The position numbers and the translations under genes were made by a program. The notes under the pieces were generated by a model that worked only from the letters and a program-made list of their open reading frames with translations, was not told the origin of the DNA and did no database searches. Shown one piece after another: positions 1 to 7,651 of a stretch of DNA of 20,000 nucleotides. Source of the stretch: JBBRYK01 sp038237665 (GTDB lineage: Bacteria > Actinomycetota > Thermoleophilia > Gaiellales > Gaiellaceae); the NCBI GenBank assembly GCA_038237665.1, contig JBBRYK010000047.1, positions 1-20,000 on the forward strand, given 5' to 3'. Positions within the stretch are counted from its first letter, which is position 1, and each line of letters opens with the position of its first letter.

Positions 1-1
1 C

Positions 2-145
2 GGACTCAGCTACCGCTCACACCACGACCGCAACCGAGCCCTGCCACACTGGCTCCAGCACTACAACCAACGCAGACCACACAGCTCGCTCGGCGGCCAA
101 CCACCACTCAGCCGCGTTCACAACGTCCGCGGGCAGGACAGCTAG
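2..145 (+). mobile_element. IS481-family transposase, C-terminal end (partial, enters from left edge)
   Basis: Reading from base 2, the frame gives 47 residues and then TAG. It contains the stretch HWLQHYNQRRPHSSLGG, followed by a short tail ending RGQDS. The pattern Y-N-x-R-R-P-H-S-x-L-G-G just before the stop is the characteristic C-terminal end of the rve integrase core in IS481/IS3-type transposases. The catalytic DDE residues lie upstream, outside the window, so activity cannot be judged. The right boundary of the element is not resolved, because no terminal inverted repeat can be paired without the left end. The opposite strand is the truncated end of the cyclase gene, so the insertion most likely happened into that gene. 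Assignment is by recognised motif. Confidence 0.85.
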
Positions 146-1942
146 GCGTTCCGCTGCGCGCTCACCCGTTGCCAGCGTTTGCGTGTCGCCATGCCCGAGC
201 TCGGTGCGGTGCCGGTAGGCCTGCTCGAGGTGGTAGCCGATGAGCTCGTCCAGCTCGACGAGGTCGCGGCCGTGCTCTTCGAGCCAATCGGCGAAGCGTT
301 CGTGTAGCTCGGCGCGGGTCGCCTTGGCGAGGGCGTCGTAGGCGGCGTCGCGGATCAGCAGGTGGCGGAACCGGTATGCGTCCTCGCCGGGGAATTGCGC
401 CTTGTCTGGACGGACGAGCTCCTTGCGTACGAGCGAGGTCAGGCGCGTCGTCAGCTGCGATTCTCCCGGGGTGAGCGCCTGCACGGCGCCGCGATGGAAG
501 ATCTCGCCTTCGACGGCGGCCCGTTCGAGCACCGTCCGTTCGGCCGGATCGAGCTGGTCGAGTCGCGCGGCCAGCAGCGCCTGGATCGTCGGCGGCACCG
601 CCACGGCGCCGCTCCCGGACTCCTGCAGCATCGCGACCATCTCCTGGACGAAGAGCGGGTTACCCCCGGCGGTGGCCAGGATCCGCTCCCGCACTTCCGG
701 TTCGAGCTCGCGTTCCCCGAGCCGCGCGCCGATTAGTCGTTCTGCGTCTTCGGCGGGGAGCGGCTGGAGGCGCAGGACGCCGCCCCAGCCGGGCCGCCGC
801 TCGAGCAGGTCCGGCCGACCCATACTGAGAAGGAGGATCGGTGCGTCCGACGCCAGGTAGGCGACGTGCTCGAGCAGATCGAGGAACGCCTCCTCACCCC
901 ATTGGATGTCGTCGAAGACCGCGACCAGCGGCTGCTCGCCCGCGACCGCCTCGAGCAGCTTCCGGAACGCCCAGGCGAGCTCGTCGGTGGACGCCGCGCC
1001 CTCGTTCGCGAGCAGACCGCCGAGCGTCTCGCTCGCACCCGGATCGAGCACGAGCCCACGCATGCGGGGCTCCAGCTGTTTCAGCACCTCGACCACCGGC
1101 CAGTAGGTGATCCCCGTCCCGTAGGCAAGGCAGCGGCCGCGGACGACAGCCGCGTCGATCCCCGCCAGAAGCTCCGCGACCAGCCGCGACTTGCCCACAC
1201 CCGCGGCACCGACCACCGTCACCAGCTCACAAGACCGCGCGGTGCGCACACGCTCCCACGCCTCCGTGAGCGCCCGCAACTCCAGCTCCCGGCCTACAAG
1301 CGGCGAGTCGGTTCGGCGCTCGACCACCTCCGTGGAGACGGACACGAGCCGCCAGGCCGGCACCGGTGCTCGCTTCCCCTTCAGCGCGAGCGGCTCGACC
1401 GGCTCCGCCTCGACCACGTCGCGCGTCAAACGCAACGTCGCCTTCCCGATCAGGATCTCACCCGGCTTCGCCGCCTGCTCGAGCCGGGCCGCCACGTTGA
1501 CCCCGTCGCCGGTGACGAGCCGCTCCTCCGTCCCGGTCACGACCTCACCCGTGTTGACGCCGATCCTTCCCTCGATCCCGAGCTCGCCCAGAGCGGCGCG
1601 CATCTCCACCGCCGCACGCAACGCGCGCAACGCGTCGTCCTCATGCACGGCCGGCAGCCCGAACACCGCCATCACCGCATCGCCGATGAACTTCTCGACC
1701 ACCCCGCCGTGCTTCTCCACGATGGCCTTCATCCGCTCGAAATACCGGGCGAGCAGGCCGCGCAGCGCCTCCGGATCGACGCTCTCCCCGAGCGCCGTCG
1801 AACCCGCCAGGTCACAGAACAGACACGTAACCACCTTGCGCCGCTCGCGCGACCCCGACGCATCCACGAGCGGGACAGCGCACGCGTTGCAGAAGCTCGC
1901 CCCCTCCGGATTCTCCCGCCCGCAACTCGCGCAGATCGGCAC
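17..1942 (-). pseudogene. Class III adenylate/guanylate cyclase-AAA ATPase regulator, C-terminus cut off by an IS481 element
   Basis: The 641-residue frame starts at GTG 1942. Residues 4-21 form a CxxC...CxxC zinc ribbon. Residues 37-200 are a class III nucleotide cyclase domain with metal-ligand candidates D44 (CDLAGST) and D88 (GDAVMAVFG). An AAA/NACHT-like ATPase follows, with Walker A GAAGVGKS at about 245-252 and a Walker B-like AVFDDIQW at about 341-348. Relatives continue for several hundred residues as a TPR-like region. Here homology-like sequence stops near base 146 (residue ~599), and the last ~43 codons are merely the antisense of the transposase end. The product would be a truncated fusion to IS-derived sequence, so I call it a pseudogene. 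The cyclase and ATPase parts remain open and might still be expressed. There is no Shine-Dalgarno; a -10-like TAGACT sits 6 nt before the GTG, suggesting leaderless transcription. Confidence 0.85.
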
Positions 1943-1948
1943 AACGCG

Positions 1949-1954
1949 AGTCTA
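1949..1954 (-). promoter_or_regulatory. Candidate -10 element for leaderless cyclase transcript
   Basis: The minus strand reads TAGACT, followed by six bases and the GTG start at 1942. This is the same geometry as at proA. No convincing -35 hexamer is visible, and the site lies immediately behind the solute-binding-protein remnant. It is a weak call based on one hexamer. Confidence 0.3.
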
Positions 1955-1975
1955 GGCGGGTCGCGAGTCCGGGAC

Positions 1976-2974
1976 CTACCTGAGGAAGAACGTGTTCAGG
2001 TCGGCGGCTGCGTTGGCGGGCTGGAAGAGGTAGCCGCCCGTTCGAGCCGAGACGAACTCGCGCTCGTTCCGGTTGTCGAACGAGGCCCAGGGCGCGTACT
2101 TCGACGTAATGAGCACGTCGAGGTTCCCGTACGCCTTGTAGCGAGGATCGCCAGAGAGCTTGTTGGCGGCATCCAGCCGCTTGTTGATGTCCGCGTTGTC
2201 GAAGTAGGCGAGGTTGTTGTTGTTCGAATCGTGGATGTTGTTGCCGTTCAGCAGCACGTCCAGGAAGTCATACGGATCCGAATAGTCCTGGTTCCAGGCC
2301 GCGAACATGGCGTCGAAGTCGGCTCCCTTCTGACCGGCAACCACGAAGACCTGGAAGCCGGCGAAGAGCTTCAGTGTCACGTTGCAGCCAATCCGGCCGA
2401 GGTTGTACTCAAACACCTGAGCCTGCGTCTGGCCTGCGGCCGAGTTGCCCCCCCACAGGTTGACCTTGCCGCAGCCGTTCCCTGCCAGCTGCCTCGCCTT
2501 GGCGTAGTTCGAGCCCCGGATCGGGTAGATCTTCTCGTCCCGGAAACCGCCCATGCCAGGAGGCAGGATCTGGTCCGTTCGCGTGCCGGCGAAAGCGCCG
2601 CGGACGCGCAGGAGCGCCGGCCGATCGATCGCCTCGTTGACGGCCTTCCGCAGGCTCACGCTGCTGAAGACGCGCCCCGCCGTCGTGTTCAAAGCGATGT
2701 GGTCGGTCTCGACGATCGGGTGTACCTGATACCGGCTCTTGTTGATGCCGAACTGCGCCGCGAGGTCGGCGTTCGCAGGCCCCGGCACGCCGCTCATGTC
2801 GTAGTCAACCTGGTTCGCCTTCACCTGCAGCAAGCTCTGGTTGAGGTCTGTGTTGACGCTGATCACAAACCGGTCGACGCCCCGCGGTCGACCACCGGTG
2901 TAGAAGGGATTCTTCTCGACGACGACTTGCCGCCCGAAATCCCGGCTCGCGACGTAGTATCCCGGTCCGAATCC
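1976..2974 (-). pseudogene. Extracellular solute-binding protein family 5 (peptide/nickel type), N-terminal half missing
   Basis: The open frame runs from a stop at 2975-2977 to the stop at 1976. Its upstream part (2867-2974), before any usual start codon, already looks like family sequence: GPGYYVASRDFGRQVV and then EKNPFYTGGRP, the motif around residue 200-250 of ABC dipeptide-binding proteins. Downstream come LRKAVNEAIDR, a further conserved family motif, and a C-terminal lobe ending NTFFLR. So about 330 of the usual 550-600 residues survive, with no signal peptide or lipobox. A GTG at 2866 could start a 296-residue product, but that lies mid-domain. No permease or ATPase genes are adjacent. 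The truncation point coincides with the neighbouring LuxR remnant, which supports a rearrangement junction near 2975. The parent may have been a stand-alone binding protein or a larger fusion. Confidence 0.8.
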
Positions 2975-3118
2975 TCACAGGCTCGCGCGGCGATCACCTG
3001 GGTCAAGGGCGGCTACGAGGGCCAGCTCGAACGATGGGGCGGAATGCCTGGCATGAGCGTCTTGAGCAGCCCCTCGGCATCCTGCAGGTCGCCCGAGGGA
3101 CGTGGACCTCGAGAGGCA

Positions 3119-3661
3119 ATGCACTGGCTCGATGTCTTCGCACGGGTCGCCACCGAGGCCGACCGCACCTGGGCCCTCGCAGGCTGCGCCCGCTGCGAGG
3201 GCCTGTTCGCGTCCGCCGACGCTTTCGCGGAGCCGTTCGAGCGAGCTCTCGCGCTGCTCGAGCCCTCGCCGCTCGCGCTCGACCGGGCTCGCGTCCAGCT
3301 CGCCTACGGTGAGCGGCTCCGGCGCCAGGGCCGACGCCGGGAAGCGCGGATCCAGCTCCGAGCCGCCTACGAGGCGTTCACCGCCGTCGGAGCGGAACCC
3401 TGGCACGAACGTGCCGCCGCCGAGCTGCGGGCCACAGGCGAGCAGGTCGCCGCCGAGGGGCGGCCGTTGCCCGCGCTCACTCCTCAGAAGCTGCACATCG
3501 GAGCCCTCGTCGCGGACGGCAAGACGAACAAGGAGATCGCCGCCTCGCTGTTCCTGAGCCCGAAGACGGTCGAGTACCACCTCGCGAACACGTTCCGGAA
3601 GCTCGACATTCACTCACGTGCCGAGCTGGCGCGGATCGTGACGCGCGACGGGGCCGACTAG
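3119..3661 (+). pseudogene. LuxR/LAL-family transcriptional regulator, C-terminal fragment
   Basis: From ATG 3119 the frame encodes 180 residues. Residues ~1-115 are helical, TPR-like sequence typical of the region before the DNA-binding domain of large AAA-LuxR regulators (WALAGCARCEGL, then YGERLRRQGRRREAR, then AERAAAELRATG-like repeats). Residues ~120-175 are a complete LuxR-type helix-turn-helix: LTPQKLHIGALVADGKTNKEI, then LFLSPKTVEYHL and FRKLDIHSRAELAR. Full-length relatives are around 900 residues with an N-terminal ATPase. None of that is present upstream, where sequence turns into the opposite-strand solute-binding-protein remnant. No well-placed Shine-Dalgarno precedes the ATG. 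The HTH could still bind DNA if expressed. Most likely this is a 5'-truncated relic. Confidence 0.8.
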
Positions 3662-4056
3662 CGCCTCGGCGCTGCGCGGGGTCGGCTTGGTGCCGCGGTG
3701 GGCGGGCCTTCGAACGCGAGCTGCCTTATCCAATGTAGTTCGCGAAGCTTTGCCGAGATTTCGCGGTTCGAAGCCGTCCGGTAAGGGCCATTCCGCTTGT
3801 GCTTGTTGTCATCAGCTGAGACAACAACAGCAATCCAAGGCCCGCCCTGCTTCGAGAGCCAGGGTGGTGATCGCAGCGGCGACTCAGGGCGAGCGTCGCG
3901 TCGTGGCGAGCAATTGCCTTACGCCGTCCTCGCGGACGCCGTACAGGGCATACCCGGGGCGGCCGGCACGAGCGGCGCGGTCGAACAGGACGTAGCTTTG
4001 ACTGCCGGTTGCGAGTAGCCTGACCCGTGAAGCGGTGCCCGAGCGGTGAGGGCCAT
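3662..4056. other. Intergenic region with no supported gene
   Basis: These ~395 bases separate the LuxR relic from the lipoprotein gene. No open frame here has convincing protein character on either strand. The region holds the first copy of the 17-nt motif plus hairpin (3778-3827). A TTGACT at 3998-4003 resembles a -35, but I see no matching -10 at normal spacing before the lipoprotein. Confidence 0.6.
3778..3827 (+). repeat. Direct repeat with hairpin, copy 1
   Basis: Bases 3778-3794 (CCGGTAAGGGCCATTCC) are identical to 4752-4768. Eight bases later comes a perfect 8-bp stem, TTGTTGTC (3803-3810) with GACAACAA (3820-3827), closing a 9-nt loop. An outer partial pairing is also possible between GGGCC at 3785-3789 and GGCCC near 3839-3843. 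The element is noncoding as far as I can tell. The second copy keeps the motif and hairpin position but with a different stem sequence. Function unknown; see findings. Confidence 0.7.
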
Positions 4057-4659
4057 GTGAAGCTCTGGAGTGTTGCTGTGATCGCGTTGGCCGGTGTCGC
4101 GTTGATTGCCGGCTGCGGATCAGGAAGCGCCAAGAGGACGGCCCCGACAAGCATCGCTCGCCACACAACCCCGCGGCCGCCAGCAAAGCGCAGGCAAAAG
4201 CTGAAGCCTGCAACACACGCGAAGGCATCGATGGCGACTGGCAAGCATCAGCCTGCGCTTGGCTGGATCCGACGGCTGCAACGCGACCTGACGACGCTCC
4301 ACTTCTACGCCGGGCCTGTCACCGGCATCGAGAAACCAGCCACCAAGAGGGCCGTGATCCGCTTCCAACGCTCGGCGCACCTCAAACCGGACGGCTTCTG
4401 GGGGCCGAAAAGCCAAGCGGCACTCGACAAGATGCTGGGCAGGAAGCGGAGCAAGAAGCCGCCCGCGCTGGGCTGGATCCGCAACCTGCAACGTGACCTC
4501 ACCAAGCTGCACTTCTACGCGGGACCGATCACCGGCGTCGAGACACCCGAGACGAAGACCGCCGTCATCCGCTTCCAACGAGCCGCCCACCTGAAACCCG
4601 ACGGGCTCTTGGAGCCGAAGAGCCAAGCTGCGCTCGACAAGATGCTCCACCGCAACTGA
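4057..4659 (+). CDS. Lipoprotein with two tandem peptidoglycan-binding (PG_binding_1) domains
   Basis: A 200-residue protein. I prefer GTG 4057 over the in-frame GTG 4027 because it has GGTGAGGG just upstream and yields a classic lipoprotein signal: MKLW, a hydrophobic core, then a lipobox LIAGC with Cys at residue 20. A low-complexity Ala/Lys/Pro/Thr linker (residues ~21-65) follows. Then come two PG_binding_1-like domains (residues ~66-130 and ~136-200), each with QRDL...G...TGxxxxxTxxAVIRFQRxxHLKPDG...SQAALDKML. The domain family binds peptidoglycan non-catalytically. No catalytic domain is present, so the protein is probably a membrane-anchored wall-binding or scaffold protein on the outer face of the membrane. 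The two domains differ at only 13 of 65 positions. Direct repeat copies lie on both sides of the gene. Confidence 0.85.
   Translation: MKLWSVAVIALAGVALIAGCGSGSAKRTAPTSIARHTTPRPPAKRRQKLKPATHAKASMATGKHQPALGWIRRLQRDLTTLHFYAGPVTGIEKPATKRAVIRFQRSAHLKPDGFWGPKSQAALDKMLGRKRSKKPPALGWIRNLQRDLTKLHFYAGPITGVETPETKTAVIRFQRAAHLKPDGLLEPKSQAALDKMLHRN
4252..4656 (+). repeat. Internal tandem duplication of the peptidoglycan-binding domain
   Basis: Units 4252-4446 and 4462-4656 start exactly 210 bp (70 codons) apart and encode 65-residue domains with 52 identical positions by direct comparison. Both begin PALGWIR and contain LQRDLT and SQAALDKML. The high identity relative to typical PG_binding_1 divergence points to a fairly recent in-frame duplication. 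Confidence 0.9.
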
Positions 4660-4751
4660 CGACCCAGGATGCATCGAGCGCCGCAACCGCATCGGCGGTC
4701 TCTGGGGCTCGTTGTGCAATGTCGGGAGGTCCGCTCTACGATTCCCGCGCG

Positions 4752-4800
4752 CCGGTAAGGGCCATTCCTTTCATGTTTGTTGCCACGCTTAGCAACAGGC
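4752..4800 (+). repeat. Direct repeat with hairpin, copy 2
   Basis: The 17-nt motif at 4752-4768 is identical to 3778-3794 and in the same orientation, 974 bp away. A hairpin follows at the corresponding place: GTTTGTTGC (4775-4783) can pair with GCAACAGGC (4792-4800), nine pairs including two G-U if transcribed rightward, around an 8-nt loop. The inner pairs differ from copy 1 (TTGC/GCAA against TGTC/GACA) but remain complementary. Confidence 0.7.
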
Positions 4801-4801
4801 A

Positions 4802-4818
4802 CGTTGTGCTGCACAACG
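4802..4818. terminator. Perfect inverted repeat between convergent genes, possible terminator or operator
   Basis: CGTTGTGC, a single T, then GCACAACG: eight complementary bases on each side. It sits 58 bp beyond the stop of the leftward HESRH gene and 143 bp beyond the lipoprotein stop. No U-tract follows on either strand, so a canonical rho-independent terminator is not assured. As DNA it could equally be a dimeric protein site. Confidence 0.4.
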
Positions 4819-4875
4819 ACCTACGCGCTCCACTTCTACCGGAGGACCAAGTCGGGAGGCCCACCGATCGGTGCG

Positions 4876-5550
4876 TCAGATCGAGAAGCCCGGATGAGTG
4901 GCGAATGCATTGTCGATGACGACGTTCCCCCGCTGCCGGGCCCGCTCCCTGAGCGCGGACGTGGTGCGAGCGCCGGCGGCGTAGTACCACCAGAGATAGA
5001 GAGCGCCGTACATCCAGGCGCCCTCGTAGTCCCAGCTCGAATCGGCACCCGACTTCCCGCCGCCGAACGTCGAGCCCGCCGGGAAGTTGGCATCGTGCGG
5101 CTTCCCTCCCTGGTGGCGTGACTCGTGGATCAGCGTCTCCGCGCGCCCGGGGACGTCCTTCGTATAGAAGAACCCCAGATACACCTCGACGAGACCGCTC
5201 CCCTTCGACCGCGCGATGGCCGTCCCGTCTCCGCAGAAGGACCGAAGGTCGTCGATGTTCTCGCGGACGTACCGGCGGCCCCAGTTCAGGATCGCCGCGC
5301 TGTAGCTGTCGTTCTGGTAATCCTGAGCGGAGTACGTGAGGGCGTAGCAACCGTTGAACGCGCGGGCGAGGGGCTTGCTCGTGTTGCAGCAATCGTCCCA
5401 ACCCCACCCGTCGTCCCAATACGCCTTGTTGCCGCTGAAGCCGTACGTGTTCCAGAAGTAGTCCACATAGGCCTGGTTGCAGATGACCGCGCCGTAGAAG
5501 TTGTCGCCGCTCGCGTTCTTGTCGGGCACCGTGTACGTGCAGCTGGCCAT
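4876..5550 (-). CDS. Uncharacterised protein with HExxH-type (HESRH) putative metallopeptidase motif
   Basis: A 224-residue protein from ATG 5550, with AGGAAGG about 8 nt upstream. Residues 139-150 read TLIHESRHQGGK, which fits the zinc-peptidase HExxH signature. A candidate third ligand, E176, lies in WDYEGAWM about 30 residues later, as in gluzincin arrangements. The rest is rich in aromatic residues (YFWNTYGF, WDDGWGWDD, YLWWYY) and has six cysteines, including a CC pair at 54-55. There is no signal peptide or membrane anchor at the N-terminus (MASCTYTVPDKN), so export is not indicated. It starts 4 nt after the upstream HEAT-like gene ends and is almost certainly co-translated with it. The enzymatic role is inferred from the motif alone; substrate unknown. 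I do not recognise a named family. Confidence 0.75.
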   Translation of the reverse strand: MASCTYTVPDKNASGDNFYGAVICNQAYVDYFWNTYGFSGNKAYWDDGWGWDDCCNTSKPLARAFNGCYALTYSAQDYQNDSYSAAILNWGRRYVRENIDDLRSFCGDGTAIARSKGSGLVEVYLGFFYTKDVPGRAETLIHESRHQGGKPHDANFPAGSTFGGGKSGADSSWDYEGAWMYGALYLWWYYAAGARTTSALRERARQRGNVVIDNAFATHPGFSI

Positions 5551-5554
5551 CGCC

Positions 5555-6286
5555 TCAGCCTTCCTCTCGGCCGAGGTCGGGCGGGGGCGCTTCGCGCTTC
5601 ACATCCGGGTGAACGACAAACCGGCCGCCGATCGCCTGTGGAACCTCGCGCACGTCCATTCGCTTGATCCGCAGGAGGCTCTGCTCGCCCCGTTCTTTCA
5701 GGACGGCTCGGAGCTCCCGCTTGTCGGTGTCCTCACCGGTGTCGAGCAAGCCCTGAACGCTGGCCCGCCGGATGGAAAACGTTCGGTTGCTCGCGTGCCG
5801 CAAGAGAATCTTCCTCGCCGTCTCGACCCCGGCGGCGCTCAGACGGACGACGCCCTCGACGGCGGTGGTGCGGATGATCACTTCTTCAGCGACCGTGGAG
5901 GCGTCGTGTGAACCCCTCGCCTTCTCTGCCGGAATCCTGCTGGTGATGATGCGGTTGAGGGCCTCCGCGGCCTCAGGCTGCCGGAGCTCGGAGAGCAGGT
6001 ACACGAGCGACCACCGATCGAGGTATTGGTCCTCGGGGAGTGCCTCGTACTCGGCGACGACGACCTTCCACGCCTCCGCGGCCCGCTTTCCGAGCTCGTC
6101 CAGTGCGCGTCGGTAGTTGCCCTCGGCGTCCTCGCCGGTGCCGCCCATCCGGTTGACCGCCTCGACGATCAGTGCGTTGAGCTCTTTGTCCTCGCTGCCC
6201 CGAAACGAGAAGGGGTGCTCTACGACTTCGGTCTCGAGGGTATCGGGGCCACCCAGGAACGGCGTATCGGGGCTCTTCCCGCGCAC
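5555..6286 (-). CDS. HEAT-like helical repeat protein, partner of the HESRH protein
   Basis: A 243-residue hydrophilic protein from GTG 6286, preceded by AAAAGGGGGAAG at good spacing. Residues ~85-215 are a series of paired helices resembling HEAT/armadillo repeats: RWSLVYLLSELRQPEAAEAL, then TTAVEGVVRLSAAGVETARKIL and IRRASVQGLLDTGEDTDKREL. These suggest a protein-binding scaffold. The C-terminus is Pro/Glu-rich (REAPPPDLGREEG). There is no signal peptide. It is the first gene of a two-gene unit with its own TTGACA promoter, and the spacing to the HESRH gene is 4 nt. The tight pairing suggests one protein regulates, recruits or inhibits the other. Repeat assignment is by eye and moderately certain; function is unknown. 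Confidence 0.7.
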   Translation of the reverse strand: MRGKSPDTPFLGGPDTLETEVVEHPFSFRGSEDKELNALIVEAVNRMGGTGEDAEGNYRRALDELGKRAAEAWKVVVAEYEALPEDQYLDRWSLVYLLSELRQPEAAEALNRIITSRIPAEKARGSHDASTVAEEVIIRTTAVEGVVRLSAAGVETARKILLRHASNRTFSIRRASVQGLLDTGEDTDKRELRAVLKERGEQSLLRIKRMDVREVPQAIGGRFVVHPDVKREAPPPDLGREEG

Positions 6287-6612
6287 CAGCTTCCCCCTTT
6301 TCGTGACGGCGAATCCCGATCATGACCGTGCCGGCCGGTGGGTGTCAACACGCACGGTCGGGGTACGGGACACGAGGGGCTCGTAGCGTTGTCGCACGAG
6401 GCTGGGCCGAACCAAGCCCAGCTTCATTTGAGTCTCAGCTTCGCTGAAAGGTGCGCAACGAGCGCGTTGTTCGCGACCGCGGGCTCCCAGCTCGGCAGCT
6501 TCCAGGTCATCACTGCGGGCGGCGGCCGCTCGACGCCGGCCAAACGTGCGCGACCGAGCCCTCACTCGAGGCCGAATGTGTACCCGTACTGGCCGCGCCG
6601 CCCGCGAAGAAT
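6287..6612. other. Gene-free stretch carrying only a promoter
   Basis: Apart from the leftward promoter at 6319-6348, I see no supported gene, RNA or repeat in these 326 bases. Open frames here look like GC-rich chance frames. Confidence 0.55.
6319..6348 (-). promoter_or_regulatory. Sigma-70-type promoter of the HEAT/HESRH operon
   Basis: On the minus strand a perfect TTGACA (6348-6343) is followed after 18 bp by CATGAT (6324-6319). Transcription would start near 6312, giving a ~26-nt leader before GTG 6286 that contains the Shine-Dalgarno. The -35 is embedded in GTGT-TG-ACAC, a small dyad. Confidence 0.6.
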
Positions 6613-7398
6613 TCAGACGCGCCCGACCGCATACCAGGCTCGCGCCGTCAGCGCGAACGGTCCCGCCGGGTCGCCGAGACGGCGGCGCAGCTCCTCGCGC
6701 AATGCCTCCTGCGGTTCTGGCTCGAGCGAGACACAGAACGAGCCCGCAGGCCCAGAGCCGGCTAGGAACCCGCCCCAGAATTCGTCAAACCCCGCGTAGC
6801 CGGCCTCGACGGTGAGCGCGCCGTTGACGACGTCGCGCAGGCCCGCCTCGGTGAAAAGCGAGCCGATCTCGCCGTCGCGCCCGAAACGGAGCGAAGCCTC
6901 GTCCGGCGCCGTTGGGTCGACTGCCAGCGCAGCGTCCCAGAACAGGCGCAGCATCGGCATTCCTTCGCCGAAGTCCCACACGCAGGCCGCCGCGGTTCCC
7001 CCGTCGCGGAGGACGCGCCTGATCTCGCGCGCTGCTGCGTCCGGGTCGGAGACGAAGTGGAGGACGAGCTGGGCAAGAGCCACGTCGAAGGAGCGGTCCG
7101 GGAAAGGCAGCAGCTCAGCCGCGCCCTGGCGGACGTCAACCCCCGGGTTGCGGCGGGCGCACTCCTCGACGAACGGCGGCGAAGGGTCGATCGCCGCGAC
7201 CGAGCTCACGCCGACACGCCGCACGAGCTCCCCGGTCAGCGCGCCGGGCCCGCAACCGATGTCGAGCACTCGCCGGCCGGCAGAGACCCCGGCCGCGTCG
7301 GCGAAGGCCACGGCGAGAGGCCGCGAATACCGGCCGATGAAGGAGTCGTAGGCTTCGCCCGTGACCCCAAAGGTACGAGCTCCCTCAGCTGAACTCAT
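6613..7398 (-). CDS. Class I SAM-dependent methyltransferase (UbiE/Methyltransf_11-like)
   Basis: A 261-residue protein from ATG 7398, chosen because AAAAGGAGG lies 7 nt upstream; the frame is open for another 19 codons but without such a site. SAM-binding motif I is VLDIGCGPGALTGEL (residues ~45-59), followed by an acidic motif II region AIDPSP and motif IV-like FDVALAQLVLHFV. These are the usual Rossmann-fold signatures of small-molecule methyltransferases. The C-terminal ~90 residues are the variable substrate region and end ARAWYAVGRV, as in many Methyltransf_11 proteins. It is cytoplasmic, and the substrate cannot be deduced. Its upstream neighbour is divergent and its downstream gene is separated by a promoter-bearing gap, so it appears monocistronic. 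Confidence 0.9.
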   Translation of the reverse strand: MSSAEGARTFGVTGEAYDSFIGRYSRPLAVAFADAAGVSAGRRVLDIGCGPGALTGELVRRVGVSSVAAIDPSPPFVEECARRNPGVDVRQGAAELLPFPDRSFDVALAQLVLHFVSDPDAAAREIRRVLRDGGTAAACVWDFGEGMPMLRLFWDAALAVDPTAPDEASLRFGRDGEIGSLFTEAGLRDVVNGALTVEAGYAGFDEFWGGFLAGSGPAGSFCVSLEPEPQEALREELRRRLGDPAGPFALTARAWYAVGRV

Positions 7399-7489
7399 CT
7401 CCGTCCTCCTTTTAGCTGACCCATCCGACCTGTACGTATAGACGCGGCCCGACACTCTGAGCGCGGCAGCGTACGACCGCGGCTCGGGT

Positions 7490-7495
7490 TATAGT
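7490..7495 (+). promoter_or_regulatory. Candidate -10 element upstream of the Cys-rich protein gene
   Basis: TATAGT in an otherwise GC-rich divergent spacer, with no recognisable -35. If used, it gives an untranslated leader of about 150 nt before GTG 7652. That leader contains a possible GGGGC/GCCCC hairpin around 7576-7596. Confidence 0.35.
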
Positions 7496-7651
7496 CGCGA
7501 GGCCAGGCTGGAAGGCGCCGAGGCAGGGCCGGGAGGGTTCGGTGGAACCTGGGTCGCACGCGCACGCTGTCAACAGAGGGGCAGGTCGCTTCGCCCCCGC
7601 AGGTGGCCGCGGTCACGTCGGCTCCGGCAGCCTGGTGCCGAGGACTGGGCT

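Larger units (their letters stand above)
4660..4875. other. Convergent intergenic region
   Basis: This lies between the lipoprotein stop and the stop of the leftward HESRH-protein gene. It contains repeat copy 2 and an 8-1-8 perfect inverted repeat. I see no protein-coding sequence that I would support. Confidence 0.6.

Noticed and set aside
866..3661. A very long rightward open frame of 931 codons across the cyclase and binding-protein relics
   Set aside because: Its first ~750 codons are antisense to well-supported coding sequence and have Arg/Pro/Leu-rich chance composition. Only the last 180 codons (LuxR fragment) look like protein.
3778..4800. Integron attC sites
   Set aside because: I looked for RYYYAAC/GTTRRRY core boxes around the hairpins and did not find them. 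No integron integrase is in the window, so I report only a repeat with hairpins.
6338..6799. Rightward open frame in the 6.3-6.8 kb gap
   Set aside because: Low-complexity Arg/Pro/Ser composition, no ribosome site, and partly antisense to the methyltransferase.
7500..7651. Cobalamin or cyclic-dinucleotide riboswitch in the leader of the Cys-rich gene
   Set aside because: Some GC-rich pairing is possible, but I could not match conserved core motifs. There is not enough support.
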